A DNA stretch of 64,000 nt from Atrina japonica (GCA_030159075.1 BROG01000452.1:533501-597500); one strand, 5' to 3'; positions 32,281-47,516 are shown, counted from the first letter of the stretch. Notes: a model not told the origin generated them from the letters alone. Translations and numbers: made by a program.

Positions 32281-33060
32281 GTCATGCCAAATCCTTGCTA
32301 TACTAAGCTGAATAAACGTGTTAAAATTATATATGTATATAATCTTTTGGGTTTTTTATTTAATGTGTGTTTGTTTCTTGTATCTATTTTCAAATTTTCA
32401 CAATGATTTTGTGCTGTATAATATTTCCGATACGATATGTCCACCATTAGCCCAGCTGGTATAATGGAGACAGCAGAGACGAAAAATATCATTAATGTTT
32501 TATTTCGACACATCAACGACCTTTTGTAACATGATGATGAAGATGTTTCATACTTAGGTGAGCGCGATATATCCAAAAGAACTATAAACCCAAAAGACAC
32601 GACACGAAAAAAAAAACACATGCCTCCTGTTGGGGCACCATAAACACGAATTGACAATTCACAACAAAACTGTGCCACAAAATAATGATTGTGGCGTGCT
32701 AATAGTCAATACCACACATATAAATACTATTATCAACTGTATTTTTTATGTATCCCAGATGAACCTTGTTAAATTTTTCGCTTTGTATATATGATTGCTA
32801 GATTGTCCTTATGTACAATTACCCTTTTTATGCTAATTGAAATATTGACTTATCTATTTGATAGAAGTTGTAAAATCGTTTATACCGACTGTGAGGAGGA
32901 GGAGTTATATATCTTATATGAGTCAGAGGCGTAGATCCGTACGATATAAGCAATGGAATGCGACAAAACAAGGAATTCGATCTCACGTAAACAAATAGAT
33001 CATTTTCCAGTTCTTATGTAATCCGATTTTGGATCCGGGCTTTTCTTGCGCCGCTTCAAT

Positions 33061-33289
33061 TTTGTTATGCTTAGCGATTTCCGGTATGTGTCTTTGCATC
33101 GATAAAGAAATAAAAAAGCTTGATCTCATACAATACATCAAAATGTCACAATATTTCATTTCTGGTGTAGAGTTCAGACGTTAACCTCAATATGTTTTTA
33201 CATAAATGGACTAGTGACGATAATCTGGCCTTCAGATATAAATACGTTTTCTTCCTTGACACATACCGGAAATCCCTAAGCATAACAAA
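33061..33289. mobile_element. MITE with 32-bp terminal inverted repeats
   Basis: 33061-33092 and the reverse complement of 33258-33289 are identical except for one base (TTAGCGATTT versus TTAGGGATTT). The element is 229 bases and shows no coding capacity. The near-perfect arms suggest recent activity. Confidence 0.85.
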
Positions 33290-34077
33290 GCTATTATTAT
33301 TAATTGGTACTTCTTCATTTTTACTTTAGATTAGTCGAATCCTAGGTTAGTAGGATGTACAAATATCAATACTCTGTACCTAGAACATTTTGCCCTCGGT
33401 TATGTTTGCCCTTTAATATCAAAAGCATATTCATCATGTTTTAAAGGCATTTGGTCACTTGGGCACTATATTGGCCTGCTTTTGCACTTAAAAAATTCAA
33501 ATCATATAAATTCTGTATTATTTTATTTTTTAACAAATAGAACATCCAAACTATGTAATGCACTGTAATATTTATCAAAACAGTAAACCAAAGACGACAT
33601 GTAACACCAAAAACATATGCCCGTTCGCTGATTTCTGATATTTTTCACAGAAATTTGACTTTGTTTTAAAATTTTCGCTTCTATTGGATGCCTCACCAAT
33701 CAATTTTAATATTTGTCGTAATATTTGTCGGTTAGAAGACGAATAAAGACGAATTGTTACAAACATTTTCTCTATCCACATGTTGAATCCAGCCAGAGAC
33801 ACGGAAAGAGCAGAAAGGACGCTTTATAAAAGAAAATTAGACATGTTTAAATAATACATGTATATGCATCATTATAATTTTATCTTCTATGCCTTTAAAT
33901 CATATCTATTGCAATGTGAAATTGTAAAAACAATAAGTATATCTACCAAGTATTTTAACGTCGTCTGCTTATCTGTCGCTATTTAGACATATAGATCCCA
34001 CAGTAGCCTAGACCACAGAAGGCCAAAACTATGTCAGTAAAATAAAAGCTAGTAAATACATGTGTCTGTATCATTAT

Positions 34078-34690
34078 CTACACACGCTTCATACTTAGAC
34101 ATTTTACTTAATATAAACACAGACGGGAAATTAGCAACTAAGCTATACGATAAACGCGACGATTTTGGCTTTCCCATCGTAAATTTTCCACATTTAAGTA
34201 GTAATATCCCTCAGTCACCTGCATATGGAGTTTATATTTCACAAATGATCCGATATGCCAGGGCGTGCAAAACATATGAAGATTTCATATACAGAGGTAA
34301 ACTACTCACTGACAAATTATTGACACAGGGATATCGAAAACCGCGTTTAATGTCAACGTTCCGCAAATTTTATGGTCGGTATAATAGTCTTGTTTGCGAC
34401 TACTCTGTTTCACTAAGTGAAATGTTGAGTTGCCTTTTCGTTGGCGGTTGTTGAGACGTCTGTACCAATTGTGACGAGGATACACTCCTCACGTGTTTCA
34501 TTGGACTTGACTGTGGACTCACGGCGGGTGTGACCGGTCGACAGGGGATGCTTACTCCTCCATGGCACCTGATCCCACCTCTTGGTTTCCAGAGGTCCGT
34601 GTTTGTCCATTTTTACCGGATTTGTATCTATGTCCTGGACATCCTATTGATTTATACTTTGGTATCTGAGATTTTTATATTTATAATACA
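34078..34690 (+). mobile_element. 5'-truncated RT element family 1 (RT C-terminal part plus tail)
   Basis: Encodes the region after the RT core, recognisable by KLYDKRDDFGFPIVNFPHL, SPAYGVYISQMIRYARAC and FRKFYGRYNSLVCDY. It ends at a stop at 34452-34454, followed by the family 3' tail through GTATCTGAGATTTTTATAT. The catalytic core is missing. The clade is uncertain: Penelope-like or an unclassified non-LTR type. Confidence 0.85.
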
Positions 34691-35379
34691 TAGTGGAGTC
34701 CAACGGCCGGCGAGATGAAATGTAAAAAAACAGACGCCCAACAATTAACGGCTGGGTATCTGTACACAGGAAAAATTATATATACTATTGTTTTCTTATA
34801 CATCTTTTTGCACAAGTCCATGCAATAATTAAAAATACACTCACTACCCGATCAACCTACGGTTTTAAAATTTGATTGAACTGCCATTGCGGTTAAATTG
34901 CCAAACAGAATTTTTATTAACGTCAAACATATTGCAGATTCCATTTCATACAAAAACCAAATTCTGTTGCATTGATGTTATTGATTCCATGTAGTCAAGG
35001 TGTTCTCTACGTTTTTGTCAAGAATTGGAAAAATATATATATTATCTCATTCTAGTATCTAGTCAAGTAATAATAAGAAAATTATATTTCATTGATCAGT
35101 AAAACCATCATAATTGATATGATGATTATCATTTTGAAAGTTCATAAATATAAGTTAATTTATTCCACATGCATATGTCATTTGTAACGTTTTTGATCAG
35201 CGGCATATAACTAGTAATATTCACACATCAGTTTGCAAATAAGACCTAATTTCATGTACATCAAAGAAATTGGTGAAGATATATAAAATGAAAAACTTGT
35301 TCACAAATTGTGAATCAAAATTATATCAAATTAGCAAAAAAGCTACAAAAATTGATATAGTCTAACGTGTTGTGCTTTC

Positions 35380-35700
35380 ATTCACATTTGTCCATTTCTT
35401 TGGTAGTTTAGTGTTATAGCTATTCACTTGTTTGATTTCCATTTTAATACAGATATTTTTATAACCACGTAATATTTAGCATATCATTCGTATTTCACGT
35501 GTGTGTGTGTGTGTGTGTGGATGCATGAGTGAGTATTTGTGCGTCATTTATGTAATTTCGATTATTTTGTTCTGAAGAAGAGAAAGCTCGTCCCTAAAAT
35601 ATGACGGCATTTCTTTCCGTCTCGTAAGTCATTTTAGTGCTTTACATAATAAGTTCCATGACTTGTATCTATTTGCGTAGATCAGACACACTGGGGTATA
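35380..35700 (+). repeat. Dispersed repeat, inverted partner at 12886-13260
   Basis: Shares TAAGTCATTTTAGTGCTTTA and GACTTGTATCTATTTGCG blocks with the reverse complement of the partner. A short (GT)n is embedded at 35500-35519. Confidence 0.6.
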
Positions 35701-36413
35701 TAGTGTTGTTGGTTCTAGTGTTATTTAGGCATAGTGAATAACTGAAAAGCGAAGTGACATATAATAAGAAACCTAGATTCCTCATAGTTGACGTACTGCA
35801 TTTGGTGACATATATATATATCAACAAAATCTATCACAAGGCCGATTTTAGGGTTTCGTGGTCTAATGATTTTGCTGTAAATCACCATAGTTACAAGAAT
35901 AACATGTTATGTCCGTGATTCAACTACTTAACGTCACGTTTTCTCTTTCATTTAAAATTCGTGCTCTCATCTAAGGACAAAAATAGTGAATAATAAACGG
36001 CAGCGAGAATTTCCAGATGTACGGTATTATACAAACTTATTCGCTGCTCTAGAGTTTACGATACGAAGCTGATATCATTATTATGTAGAAGACAGACTAA
36101 TTGTTCTGTTTCGTGAAGTATGCACTGTTGTCCCTAATATTATCACACGTCAAAGTGAGATTAAACGCATGTATCGAAATCCTGCATATGCGGTAAAAAA
36201 AGAACATAATATAAATAGGTATACATGATTGATTTGGGAGATACTGAGATATTGAGGACTTATAATGGGAAATGAACGCATCCTAATAGACACGCCAAGT
36301 AAATAAATGACTTCATCAAACGTGATTAGGAAGACAACACGGTATCAAGTCACATTAAAACGTCATTCGGCAAAATTGAATCACCTTATCGAGGAACATT
36401 GTAATGACAATAT

Positions 36414-36545
<132 letters not shown>

Positions 36546-37139
36546 CGCCGAATTATTTCCTTCCTAAATAAAGAAATTTATCTCTCGAACGGCGATAACT
36601 TTTTGAAACCACGAGGTCGATTTGCAGTACCGATTTGTACATTCCTCTGTATTTCGCTCTTGAAACCTCGAAAATCAAGTAATTATCAGTGAACTTAGTT
36701 AATGCGGTAAGCCAGGTATGTCAGAAATAACGGCATATATCCTTACCTGGTAGATTAAACAATATGAAAAACATGTTTTGATAACCGGCTGACAAGTACG
36801 TACTGACCAAATCGAGGAATGATTGACAAGATCGTTAATTTATTACGACCAATCAACACGAAATAATTGGATAGAGACACTTTCTACTCGGATTTTAACG
36901 TGTAGATCTCTTTTTATTTATCTTTCGTAGACTAACTCTTATATCATATTTGAATATATGATATAGATAACAAATTTACACGTTTTGTGTTTAAAACTAG
37001 CTCGGGTGATTGATTATAAATAATGTATGACAGTGAATCATATATACCATCGTTTTGAAAGCGCGAACGGAATAAAGCAAATATTAATAGAAACATGTGA
37101 TGTTCTAAACTCTTTTTAACATATTTCTCGCTGTATGTA

Positions 37140-37425
37140 TGTATGAATTATAAGCATAAAAACAAATTTACAGTATTACAGCAAAAATTGCCGAAACTAA
37201 TGCTCAATGCGATCGTTTCTGTCAATCATGTGAAATGGAAAGGAAAAGTATTAACATACAAGGACAGATATATACAAGCTTCATTGCAGTTAGATAAGTC
37301 CATAACACACGTCAAAAGTTATGAGAGTTCCTGACTTCTCCATATAAGGTCCTAATAATGTAGGTAGGTTAGAATTTTCGGAGTCAGTGCATATATGCAA
37401 TTTTATATATACTGGAGAAAGTAAC
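37140..37425 (-). repeat. Dispersed repeat, inverted partner of 29566-29835
   Basis: Contains GCGATCGTTTCTGTCAATCA, a motif also found at 38116-38134, 41674-41691 and, mutated, 62265-62280. Confidence 0.75.
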
Positions 37426-39870
37426 TGATATAACTAAAATTCATATAACCTTGCGAGGTAGAGTATCGTGAGCCTTAATTTTACCTCAACGAGTTTAAAG
37501 TTTATGTAATAAAGCATAACGACATTGAATTACTCTAGCAAAAGTAATCGTTCCTACCTGTCACCGAGTATGCAGTGAAGGATGAAGCGTTTTTCCATGA
37601 AGTATGTCATAATCGAAAAGTGATAATCTAAAGGTTACTGCATTATGTAAATCCGGCAATATCTTTTACCTATATTATACTATTTCAAATGCTTTTATAA
37701 AATAATTTCTCAAAGTGAAATGTTTGTCATAATAATATGGTCCGCTATTACCATACCATAACAAACCAACTTTTCTAAAACTCAGACTTTAGAAATATGT
37801 TTACTGGAAATAAGGCAGGGTCAATCGAATTGCCGAAAATAAAGATGTTTGTATCTAAAGCAAATTGTTGTTGAAACCTCAATTAATAAAACAAACAGTA
37901 GTTACTTTTGATTTTGCAATCTGGACCAATGGTAGGGTATAAATGACGTAATGATCCCAAGTTATTCACGGTGAGGGAGTTCAAAGGGCAGTTTACCCAT
38001 ACGGAAAATGTTGAACACATACGGACCTCTACATGGCTGTAAATAATCAGTAAGGAACTAGTATAGACATATTACCAAATTAATAATCCTACAAAAAAAA
38101 AATAAAATGAATGCTCGAGACGATCGTTTCTGTCAATAGATCACTATCATTATCTTACGAACAAACGTAAGTATACGGTTCGAGAGGGGAAAGGGGACTG
38201 TTCATTGTATTCACATTTATATAATTTTTTTAGTCAATGTCATTGAGAATTTAACATCCTGTTAGATACCTCAAAAGAACTCACGAAGTCGTCTCTAATG
38301 TAACTATACAATAAAATCCGGGGATTTAAACGACAAAAAGGGTGTCCGCAATGGTTGTAATGTAGATATATGTAGTATTTTGAATAATGTAAGGCTATAA
38401 TATAGTTACAGTTTCTATAAAATGATAATGGTCAATATCCGTTATAAATACCAGTAAACAATAAGGTTAGAATTGAATAGAATGTCGAACATTAATTGTA
38501 TAATGCAATCAGATACCGGATTTATCAAATATGGCTACCTTTACGACACAAACAGTATCGTTGTTGTAGATGTGGGGCCAAAAAAGGGGGTTCTGTGAGC
38601 CTATTCCCTCTTTTTGCAGATGATGGTTGGGTGTCTTTGGTTGCCTTACACTAGCCCTCAGAAAAGGAGACACCAATGCTTTTATGAGTATATCAACAAG
38701 TTACTAATCACTTAAAAATAAAATTCAAGTCGAAAGTTGGTGAATGCAATGACTGTTTCATTTAGTTTCCATTAACAAATAATAAAGAAAAGGTCCATGT
38801 CATAAAAAGAGGGGAAGCTACCCCACCTCTAGATAACGTGTGCCTCTTATGTATACACACATATTTCTGCAAAATGATTAAATACAGAAATCAATTACAA
38901 CATGGTAAAAATGTCATGCAAGGAATACAAAAAATAAACATGATAAAAATTGTAATATTTAAAGTTTTAAATTTACTACCACCCTGTAAATTGTAAATTA
39001 CAACTGGATATTTATATCAACTTTTGGTGAAAAGTTAAATCTTAAGTTGCGCTATTTACTACTTTTGTCAGTTCGGATCGGAAAATCAGTGGTTGATAAT
39101 TTACTTTCCCACAGCAAATAGAGCGCAAACTTTCTCGGTGGGAAAATGTGTGGGGGGAATGTGTATGGAATATTAGAATATGTTTTGAAAATGTAAACAA
39201 AACGACTTAGACAGCGCATTCCTCCCGTTTTAGACAACTTCATGATTTTATATGTAATATATGTACATGTAGGTTTGAGATAAGTTTAAGGCCACCCGTT
39301 CGATTTTGCTTGTCAAGCCTATACATTTTCAAATACTGGTATGTATGTCGTGTACCCCGGTTTGAACAAAAGGTTGAATTATTATTTAAACATTTATTTA
39401 ATCTTCTGACAAGAAAAGAATAACTGCATTCTCTCTTCTCCGTCGCTCTCTACCTCTATCCATCTCCCGCTCACCACCTCTCTTTCATCCTTCTCCCAAT
39501 CTCTTTGTTTTCCAATCTCTCTCTATTCATTTTCCTATATATCTTCACTGACAAAAAATCTTAATGGAAGGTAAGAATCCAGTCTCCCAGGCCACCTCAC
39601 TCATGTATAACTCAGTCGGTCAAATCCAATATGCTTACCCTTCCTACACTATATAACAATGGATGTCTGCTTTCCGCATATAAAATGCCGTTATTAAACA
39701 GTTAAACATACGATTATTGAAATACGTGGTACATTAGACCATGGGGATGTCCCCACCAGTACTTTACACTTCCTTGACCACTAAGGACTTAAACGCGGCA
39801 TCAAACCCCTTACACATAACTTTGACAATTATCTTAACTACTGAATACAGTTTATCAGCGACTGCTTACC

Positions 39871-39987
<117 letters not shown>

Positions 39988-42876
39988 TTCGTTTTTTTTT
40001 TATTAATTTTACATTCTTGAAATTGGATCTACCCTTTGGAACACTATATATATTCTATAAATAAATCAAGTAAATTCAAACTCTCTGCAAATATAACAGG
40101 CCCCGTTACGGGAAATTTGTCGAGAAACGGGAAGTTAGGGAAATATGCGTTCGTTATTATGATAATGCTCTATTTTACGACATTATCGGTTAAGCTGATT
40201 ATAATTATCATTTCCTAATTATCATATTGTCTTATACGCTGATACTATGTAGAACCAACGAAAACTAATTAATTATATAGGATGAAATTAACGACGGCTA
40301 TATACATTCAGTGCTTAAACTATGTATAAGTAGTTCATATCTCCAATGATTGCAAATATATCATAATTACTGAGCTTGTGTCAACACAGGTCTTGGCTGG
40401 AATCATTAATATGCAGTAATACCGTATGACAACTGATGTTATTATGTACTTCCCATCGCCAAATTATTGATAAAAATATATTTCATGTTGCTGTAATAGC
40501 GTCAACTGGAGTTGAAGGCTATTAACTCGAACTATGTCACAAGGTCGCTCTTTATTTACATAAAAAACTTGGTTGCATGAAGAGAAAAAGAACTGTGGTA
40601 CTGCATGGATTGACTGACTGTAATTTTATTTCATTCGCTATTAAATTTATTACTTTTTGTTAGTTTCTATTTCTTTTATTGTTGTTGTTTTGTTGCCATT
40701 AGGTACCATTGTTATGCTATTTAAGCTTCTAATTTTACGCCTTTTAATATATGAAGAGCTAAATTAACTAATTTATATTTACAAAATTACCGGTTAAGAG
40801 TCCGGAGAGAATTGAGGGATCTCTCCGCGATTGACAATAACACATTCATAACTGTACGACACTAATTGATATCGTAGGAGTACCTTACTCGTTTTTGTAT
40901 CATATCTGTGTACAATTAATCATAAAACATAATTGATAAACTCAATGCACTATTTATTTTGCAAAGATCGATCATTAAAAAATGTTGCATTCACGTGTCA
41001 ATAAAAGTAAACAAATCCTGTTAGCATATCAGCTCATTTTAAGCAATCTCAGCCAACTTCAATTTATAACTTCCGAACTTGTTAATTCATACAATGAATA
41101 ACTCTGAATAGAATTTAACATTGAATAGACTGAAATATAGGAGGGCGGAGGGCGGAAATGTAGGTTTGAGGCGGAACTAAGGATGGCGGAAAATACTAAA
41201 GCTTTGCGCACATTCACCCTTTTCGGTACTCCTTGTATATATCAGTTCTGCTCAGCTGGTGTGTCATAACTGCAGTCTTTAAGTACTTATAACTGTTAAA
41301 CTTGAAGTATCTAGTGGATGGAAATTGATAACATTAATACAGCTTTACTGGAAAATCGATTCTGAATATATATTCATATCACAGTAACGATGACGTAATA
41401 GCGTAAAGTATTCATGGTTGTAACAAATGCTGTGCTGTGCTGTAAAACATGTTGTGCTGTGCTGTAACAAATGTTGTGTTGTGCTGTGTTGTAACAAATG
41501 CTGTGCTGTGCTATAATTTTGTAGTTTTAGTTATAGTATATTTTATGATAAGATTCCGTTATTAGGTTTTACTTTAAATGTCTTGTAAATATTGACCAAC
41601 GCTTCAAGATAAATATATATAATAAACATAATACCAAAGTTTTAGCTTTGAAAAAAGATCAAAAGAAATTATCAAGACGATCGTTTCTGTCTGATAGACT
41701 TCATCAGTTGAGCTCTAATTTAAAAATAAACATACAGTTTCTTAGATAATATTACAGGTATTTCTTTATGACTCTAGTCTGTTGATCAGGTGCAAAAATA
41801 TAAGATTCTGACAAAACGAAATACTATGGTAAAAATACAGAAGTACAAGTGTACCGAGTTTTATTTTGTTCTGTAACTAAATTCCAATTTACTTTTATGA
41901 CAAATAAAAAGTTCGATGTTGTGTCAGTGCTGTGAAGAGTTCCCCGTCTGTGCTGGAACTTTGACGACAATCCCTCATCTGCAAGCACGTTCTTTCCAAA
42001 TTTCCATAGATAATATTGCCTACTCTTGATTTGTGATTTATTGTTGAGACCGATGTTATATCTACCTGACAGGGGGAGCTGAACACCTGGTTACACCCCT
42101 TTCAGGACTCGCAATTGTTCTTCGTGTTGAGACCATTTTCATAATCTGTCGCGTTAAAATGACCTTGGAGTTTGGAATACCCTATGGTACTTCTTAATTA
42201 TACTTAGTAGGATTCACTCTTTTTTATTTCCTGTTTGGAAAACAAGCAATTTCTGGTAGTATCTTTTATTGTAAGAACTGCTTAAATAAATATCTTTCGT
42301 TGAAAGAAAAATATACACTTAATAATACAATCAAACAAAATTAATACGGAAAACAAACGTAGTGTTTCTTGTAAGCTGTTTACAGAGGTCAACAGATCCA
42401 ATGCAAAGGTGTTGATTTTAAACATAGATAAAAAGATGTAAAAAAAACCGCCAAAATAATTAGATTCGATACTGATAAGAAAATAACGCAGACTAGAGGT
42501 ATTGAAAATTATCTATATTTTAATTTTTGTCTTTTAATAATTTATATGACGATTTGGTTTCCCACAAGGTACGGTCCCCATAGGTAAGAGTACTTTACTT
42601 TACAATAGCTGGTGAAAGCCATGTCATAATGAGACATTGGTTTCTGTTTGTTCACATAATTTGTTATTGAATTACACAACAATTATGCACCGTAATGCAT
42701 ATATCTATAACAAATATCGTCATTTACAGCGTGCTTATTTCTCTTTGAAATCAGATATATATTCTATTTGTGAGATCTTATATTGTTTGTTGACCATTTA
42801 TATTACCTTACAAACAGCTGCACGGTGTTGTATGAATAACGAAATTAGACACTGTTCAATGTTTTATCGTATCAAG

Positions 42877-42960
42877 CCGGCATGGCTCAGTCGGTACCGA
42901 TTCTTGACCGTCTCCATATGAGTGAAAGATTCTTGAGTTGGGCGTTAAACAGTAGTTCAA
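42877..42960 (+). mobile_element. tRNA-like SINE remnant
   Basis: CGGCATGGCTCAGTCGGTA resembles box A, and GTTCAAATCTC about 60 bases on resembles box B. A full tRNA cloverleaf cannot be drawn, so I call it a SINE remnant. Confidence 0.45.
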
Positions 42961-43139
42961 ATCTCGACTTATTGAAGTATTCCAAGTTCACATCAGAAAG
43001 TACAAACATTTCCGAATAATTCATGTGATGATGCATTTTAGTATATTCGATAGGTGTAGAATCAAATTTTAAAATAATTCTGCACGCCAATGTAACTGAT
43101 ATCTGACACATTTATTTGACATTTGATACATTGTTATGT

Positions 43140-44250
43140 AATGATTTAAATTAAATTCGGCTTTATTCGAATCGCCTTGCGTCCGTGGTCCGTCGCCAGT
43201 CCGTCGTCCGTCCTTAAACGAATCTTATCGCTATTTCTCAGAAAGTACTGAAGGGATCTTTATGAAATTTGACATATAACTTCTCCGTGACATCTAGTTG
43301 TGCAGAGTACATTTCCAGCAGATTCCGACCACACTACCAGTGGCCATCTTGGATTCTGACAATTAAATTTTATTATGTATTTCTTGAAAACCATTCACAT
43401 CGCTAAGCCATATATATTCTTGTTTGTTATGGGTAGACACATTCATTGGTGTATGATAGGGTCATTGAGGGTTCTGCCCCACCCCCGAAATTTATATTTT
43501 TACTCATAACTTAAAAACCGTTCACAGTCCAACCCTTAAACCATATTTATTATTAATCATTATTATGAACACATTCAGTGGTGTATGCGTGGTCCCTGGT
43601 TGCCTGACCCACCCTCTGAAATATATATTTTTATTTATACCTTAAAACCGTTCACAGCCCCAACCTTAAACCATATATATTTTGGATTGTTATGGAGAGA
43701 CTCGTTTAGTGGTGCATATTCGGGCCCTGCCCCACCCTTGAAGTTTACAGTGAAACCTGTATATAGAGGTCACCCAAGGGACCAGGAAATATTGACCTTT
43801 AAGTGCAGGTGACCATTATACACAGGTTCAATTTAGTTAAAGTATCCAGTCAAGGGACTTGAAAAAACTGGCCTTTATAAACAGGTAGTCCTTATATAGA
43901 GCTGGGCGCTATAGCAGGTTTTACTGTATATTTTTGTTTCTAACTTTTAAACCATTCACAGCCCCACCCTTAACTCATTTATATTATTGATTGTCACCGG
44001 CAGACATATTTAGTTGTGCTTATGGGGGTCCTGCCCCACCCCCTGAAATTTGTTTTTGCTTATAATTTAAAAACCATTGATAGCCCCACCCTTAAACCGT
44101 ACATATTATTGATTATTATGGGAAAGCACATTCAGTAATGTATATTGGGGTCTTGCCTAATCCCCAAAATATACATGTTTACTAATAACTTAAAAACTGT
44201 TCACAGCCCCACCGTTAAACCATATATATTTATTATTGATTTGTTATTGA
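43140..44250. repeat. Dispersed element with a ~130-150-bp tandem array
   Basis: It begins with a GTCCGTCGTCCGTCC-type head and a TTTCTCAGAAAGTACTGAAG block, then about six diverged units each with TTCACAGCCCCACCCTTAAA-like and CTGCCCCACC blocks. MITE family 2 is inserted in the array at 43746-43928. Confidence 0.7.
43746..43928. mobile_element. MITE family 2, 183-bp copy nested in a tandem array
   Basis: Ends are TACAGTGAAACCTG and, reverse-complemented, TACAGTAAAACCTG. The interior has GTCACCCAAGGGACC and a GGTGACCATTATA-like block. It interrupts the surrounding array cleanly. Confidence 0.8.
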
Positions 44251-44419
44251 ACTACAAAATCATTTTGCACAGCATGTATGGCTTTGCAATGTAACTGATA
44301 ATGAGTTTATCTTTATTCATAATCTGAAAGATGTGTGGTACGCCAAAATCATATAAATAAGTTAATTCTCGTTTTTCTCATGGTAATTCAAGTTTCGAAA
44401 AAATAGATATAATTTAAGA

Positions 44420-44530
44420 AACCAAAGTATACAATATCAGGATAACCAGGATACATATACAGATTTGGTGAATACTGAACAAACACGGACCTCTGGAAAT
44501 CCAGAGGTGGGATCAGGTGTCATGGAGAAA
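44420..44530 (-). mobile_element. Solo 3' tail of RT-element family 1
   Basis: The minus strand shows the CCTGATCCCACCTCTGG and GTCCGTGTTTGTTC blocks. No RT coding remains. Confidence 0.75.
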
Positions 44531-45170
44531 TAATTGTGATTTTGGCGTCAAAAACTTGGATTTTTTTTCTCAGATTGAATAGGGTTTTCTCAAAAGAGAA
44601 TAGGTTTAACTAATTTTTGTTACGTTGGCGTCAAAATTAGAATTAACTTACTTTGGCTCTGTCAAACCTAGATTTTCTCATTTGAAATAGGTTTTCACGA
44701 AAGATATTTGTTATTTTGGCTTAGCTAAACCTTATCTTTTTTTGTTAAACCTAGATTTACTCCAGTTAATGTGGGTTAACGAGGAAAACAAGGTTGACCA
44801 AGGAAGGCCAACATCACAATAATAGATTTTACCAAATTAAACCTTTTTTCCAGTTAATGAGAGATTCGAGAATTTACTACAGATCAAATAAATCTAAGAA
44901 AGTAAAACTATATTAAACTGAGGCAACTTATACTAATACATCATAAAATGTGATGAAGACGCAGTTAAACCTACTTTTCTATGTCAAACTAGATTTTTCT
45001 CGAACAAATACTATGTTTAAATTTTTTTTTGGTGATTTTTCACAGTTAAAACTATTTTTTTTCTAAATTAAACCTAGGTTGTCTCCAGTTAATGTGGGAA
45101 ACAGAGAAAAAAACTAGGTTTCACTTATTTTAACTAGGTTTAATTCAGTAATGTGATTTTGAAGTGTCAA
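44510..45170. repeat. Degenerate field of palindromic short repeats
   Basis: TTTGGCGTCAAAA-type palindromes and blocks like AAACCTAGATTTTCTC, AGTTAATGTGGG and AGGTTTAACT recur in both orientations at irregular spacing. Confidence 0.6.
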
Positions 45171-45744
45171 ATAGATGCATTATTTGTAGTTATATATACG
45201 TTTCACCATATGTTTTACCGACACGAATATTGTGTAAGATCGGGTGTCATGCCGATATCGTACTGATACACTCTCTTTGTATTGCAATATAAATCATCTC
45301 ATACCTATTGACATGCTTTGTACACTTTCATTTTGGTAGCATCCAGATATATACAATTCTATTTCAGTATAAAATCTAGTCAATTTTTTCGACCGGAACT
45401 TATTACGTTTACGGTAGAATTCTTCAATTTAACTTTAAAATACACAAAATGAATTTCATTTACATAAATAGGTAGAAATGATTTTTAGATGGTGATTTAT
45501 AGACTAGTTCTTCTCCATCCCGTTCATCTTGAGATCCAGACGTACATGATCGTCCAGTTGCAGTCTACTGTAGTTAAATCATCATGTGACAGCCCTTGTG
45601 CAGCTGTACAAGCCTGACTGTTGTTTGTTTTTATTTTGTTATATGAAACGTTTTTCGCCAATGTAATACGGTAGGGTAAAAAATCAGAACATTATGAAAC
45701 ATTACAGTTTTTTCCCAATAATCGACCTCCAAATATTGCTTAAT

Positions 45745-46365
45745 ATTTCCATTAGCAAATCAGTACAGACATTTAGGTGTTACTATAAGTAATGATGGAA
45801 ATTGAACTTCTGATGTAAATGAAACTATAAATAGAGTCGCCAAATACATTTCAAACCTCAGAAAGTGAAAAAATGTTCTTAGTGGGGAAAACTTGGAAAA
45901 CGTGATCCTGTTTATGTTCGTCCTCTTCTAGAATATGCTTGTGAAGATTTGAGATAATTGTGGCATAACTAATGTAAACAAAATTGAAAATCTCCAGTAC
46001 GATGCTGGTCACAATATTACGGGTTTACCTATGTTCACCAAAAATCGCTATTTTATGAAGAACTGAATTAGGAGTCTCTCGCAAAACGTAGACAAAATAG
46101 GAAATACTTTTTATGATATTATACATGACAACGCTCCTGCTTATCTTATATCGCTACTCATTCCAATTGTGTCTGGCTTTTCAAATTATAACCTCAGAAA
46201 TTGAGAAACTTGCAGAACTCCGCTTATCATCTTAGACTTATGGATTCTTCTTTTATTCTAAGCTCATCAAATAATTGGGACAACCTTCTTAGTAATATTA
46301 AAGACAGTGATTTAAAAGCTACAATAAAACCATGAAGTCAAAACATAAGTATTATTATCATTATT
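45745..46365 (+). mobile_element. LINE (non-LTR retrotransposon) C-terminal remnant
   Basis: Broken frames give pieces typical of the segment after the RT core of jockey-like LINEs, for example YRHLGVTISNDG, a PLLEYAC block, and a later N-W-D-N-L-L piece. Several stops and frameshifts make it dead. The cysteine-rich end of the same LINE type follows at 46440-46640. Confidence 0.7.
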
Positions 46366-46372
46366 TTTTTTC

Positions 46373-47385
46373 TTTTGGAATATGGATCAAATAATGTTAA
46401 TAAAAGTATCTGTCAATTACGTAAGAAAGCCAGTTCATTATGTTCAGAATAAATTTAACTACTCGACTGTCTTGTGACTGCGGGGCTACAGTCGAATTTT
46501 CTTATTTTCTACCGCAGTACCCCTTGTATCATAACCAAAGAACTGCGATACCTCAAGAACCTTCCTGGTATAATGATGGTATGAAAATACTCTACTTAAT
46601 GGTGATCTTAATCTAGATTCTGATAGAAACATATCGCTATGGAAATCGATTTAATTATTATCTGCAGATCCAAACGGTTTAACGCGTGGTATTTAGAAAC
46701 AAGAGGACGTAAGACTTCCCCTCTATACAATCACCCATCCCCAATGTTAAACACTTTTTCTTTCCCCGTCACTCTTTGCCATCCCTTCCTTTCAACTTCC
46801 TTCACTAGTTTACATAAAACACTATTGTATTCGACCATTGCGTGTCTGATCTTTATATATTTTGTTATCCGTTTTGAGAGTCGAACACTGATAAGTTGGA
46901 TAAACTTGCGTCCAATCCTTTTGCACATAATTTTTTTACTTAAGATTGTTTAAATCGGTAACATATTTTGGGATGAATATTAGTATGTCCGTAACAACAA
47001 TTAGATTAAGATGTATATCACTCAGTTCAGTTCCACTGTATGCTTATTCCCATTTTCTAAATTTTGTATTTTGTTCGGTACATTGATACTGCATTCTTGA
47101 TGAATTTTAATCCTGTGTGCATGTATTATATTAACAAATAATAATTACATCTCCAGCCTTCTGCGTGTCTGTTATATAATCCTACCTATTATATGTATTT
47201 GAATCCTTGACATAGTACATAGTTCTCTCCGTGAGTAGACAGAACGACAGATTCGATAGATAGATAGATAGATAGACAGACAGAAAGAAAGACAGATAGA
47301 TAGATAGGTAGATAGATAGATAGATACAAAGATAGACAGTCAGACAGACCAACAGACTGACTGACAGACAGAGAGATAAATAAAC

Positions 47386-47431
<46 letters not shown>

Positions 47432-47485
47432 AGAGGCAGACAGACAGTCAGACAGACAAACAGACAGACTTACACACAGACAGAG

Positions 47486-47516
<31 letters not shown>

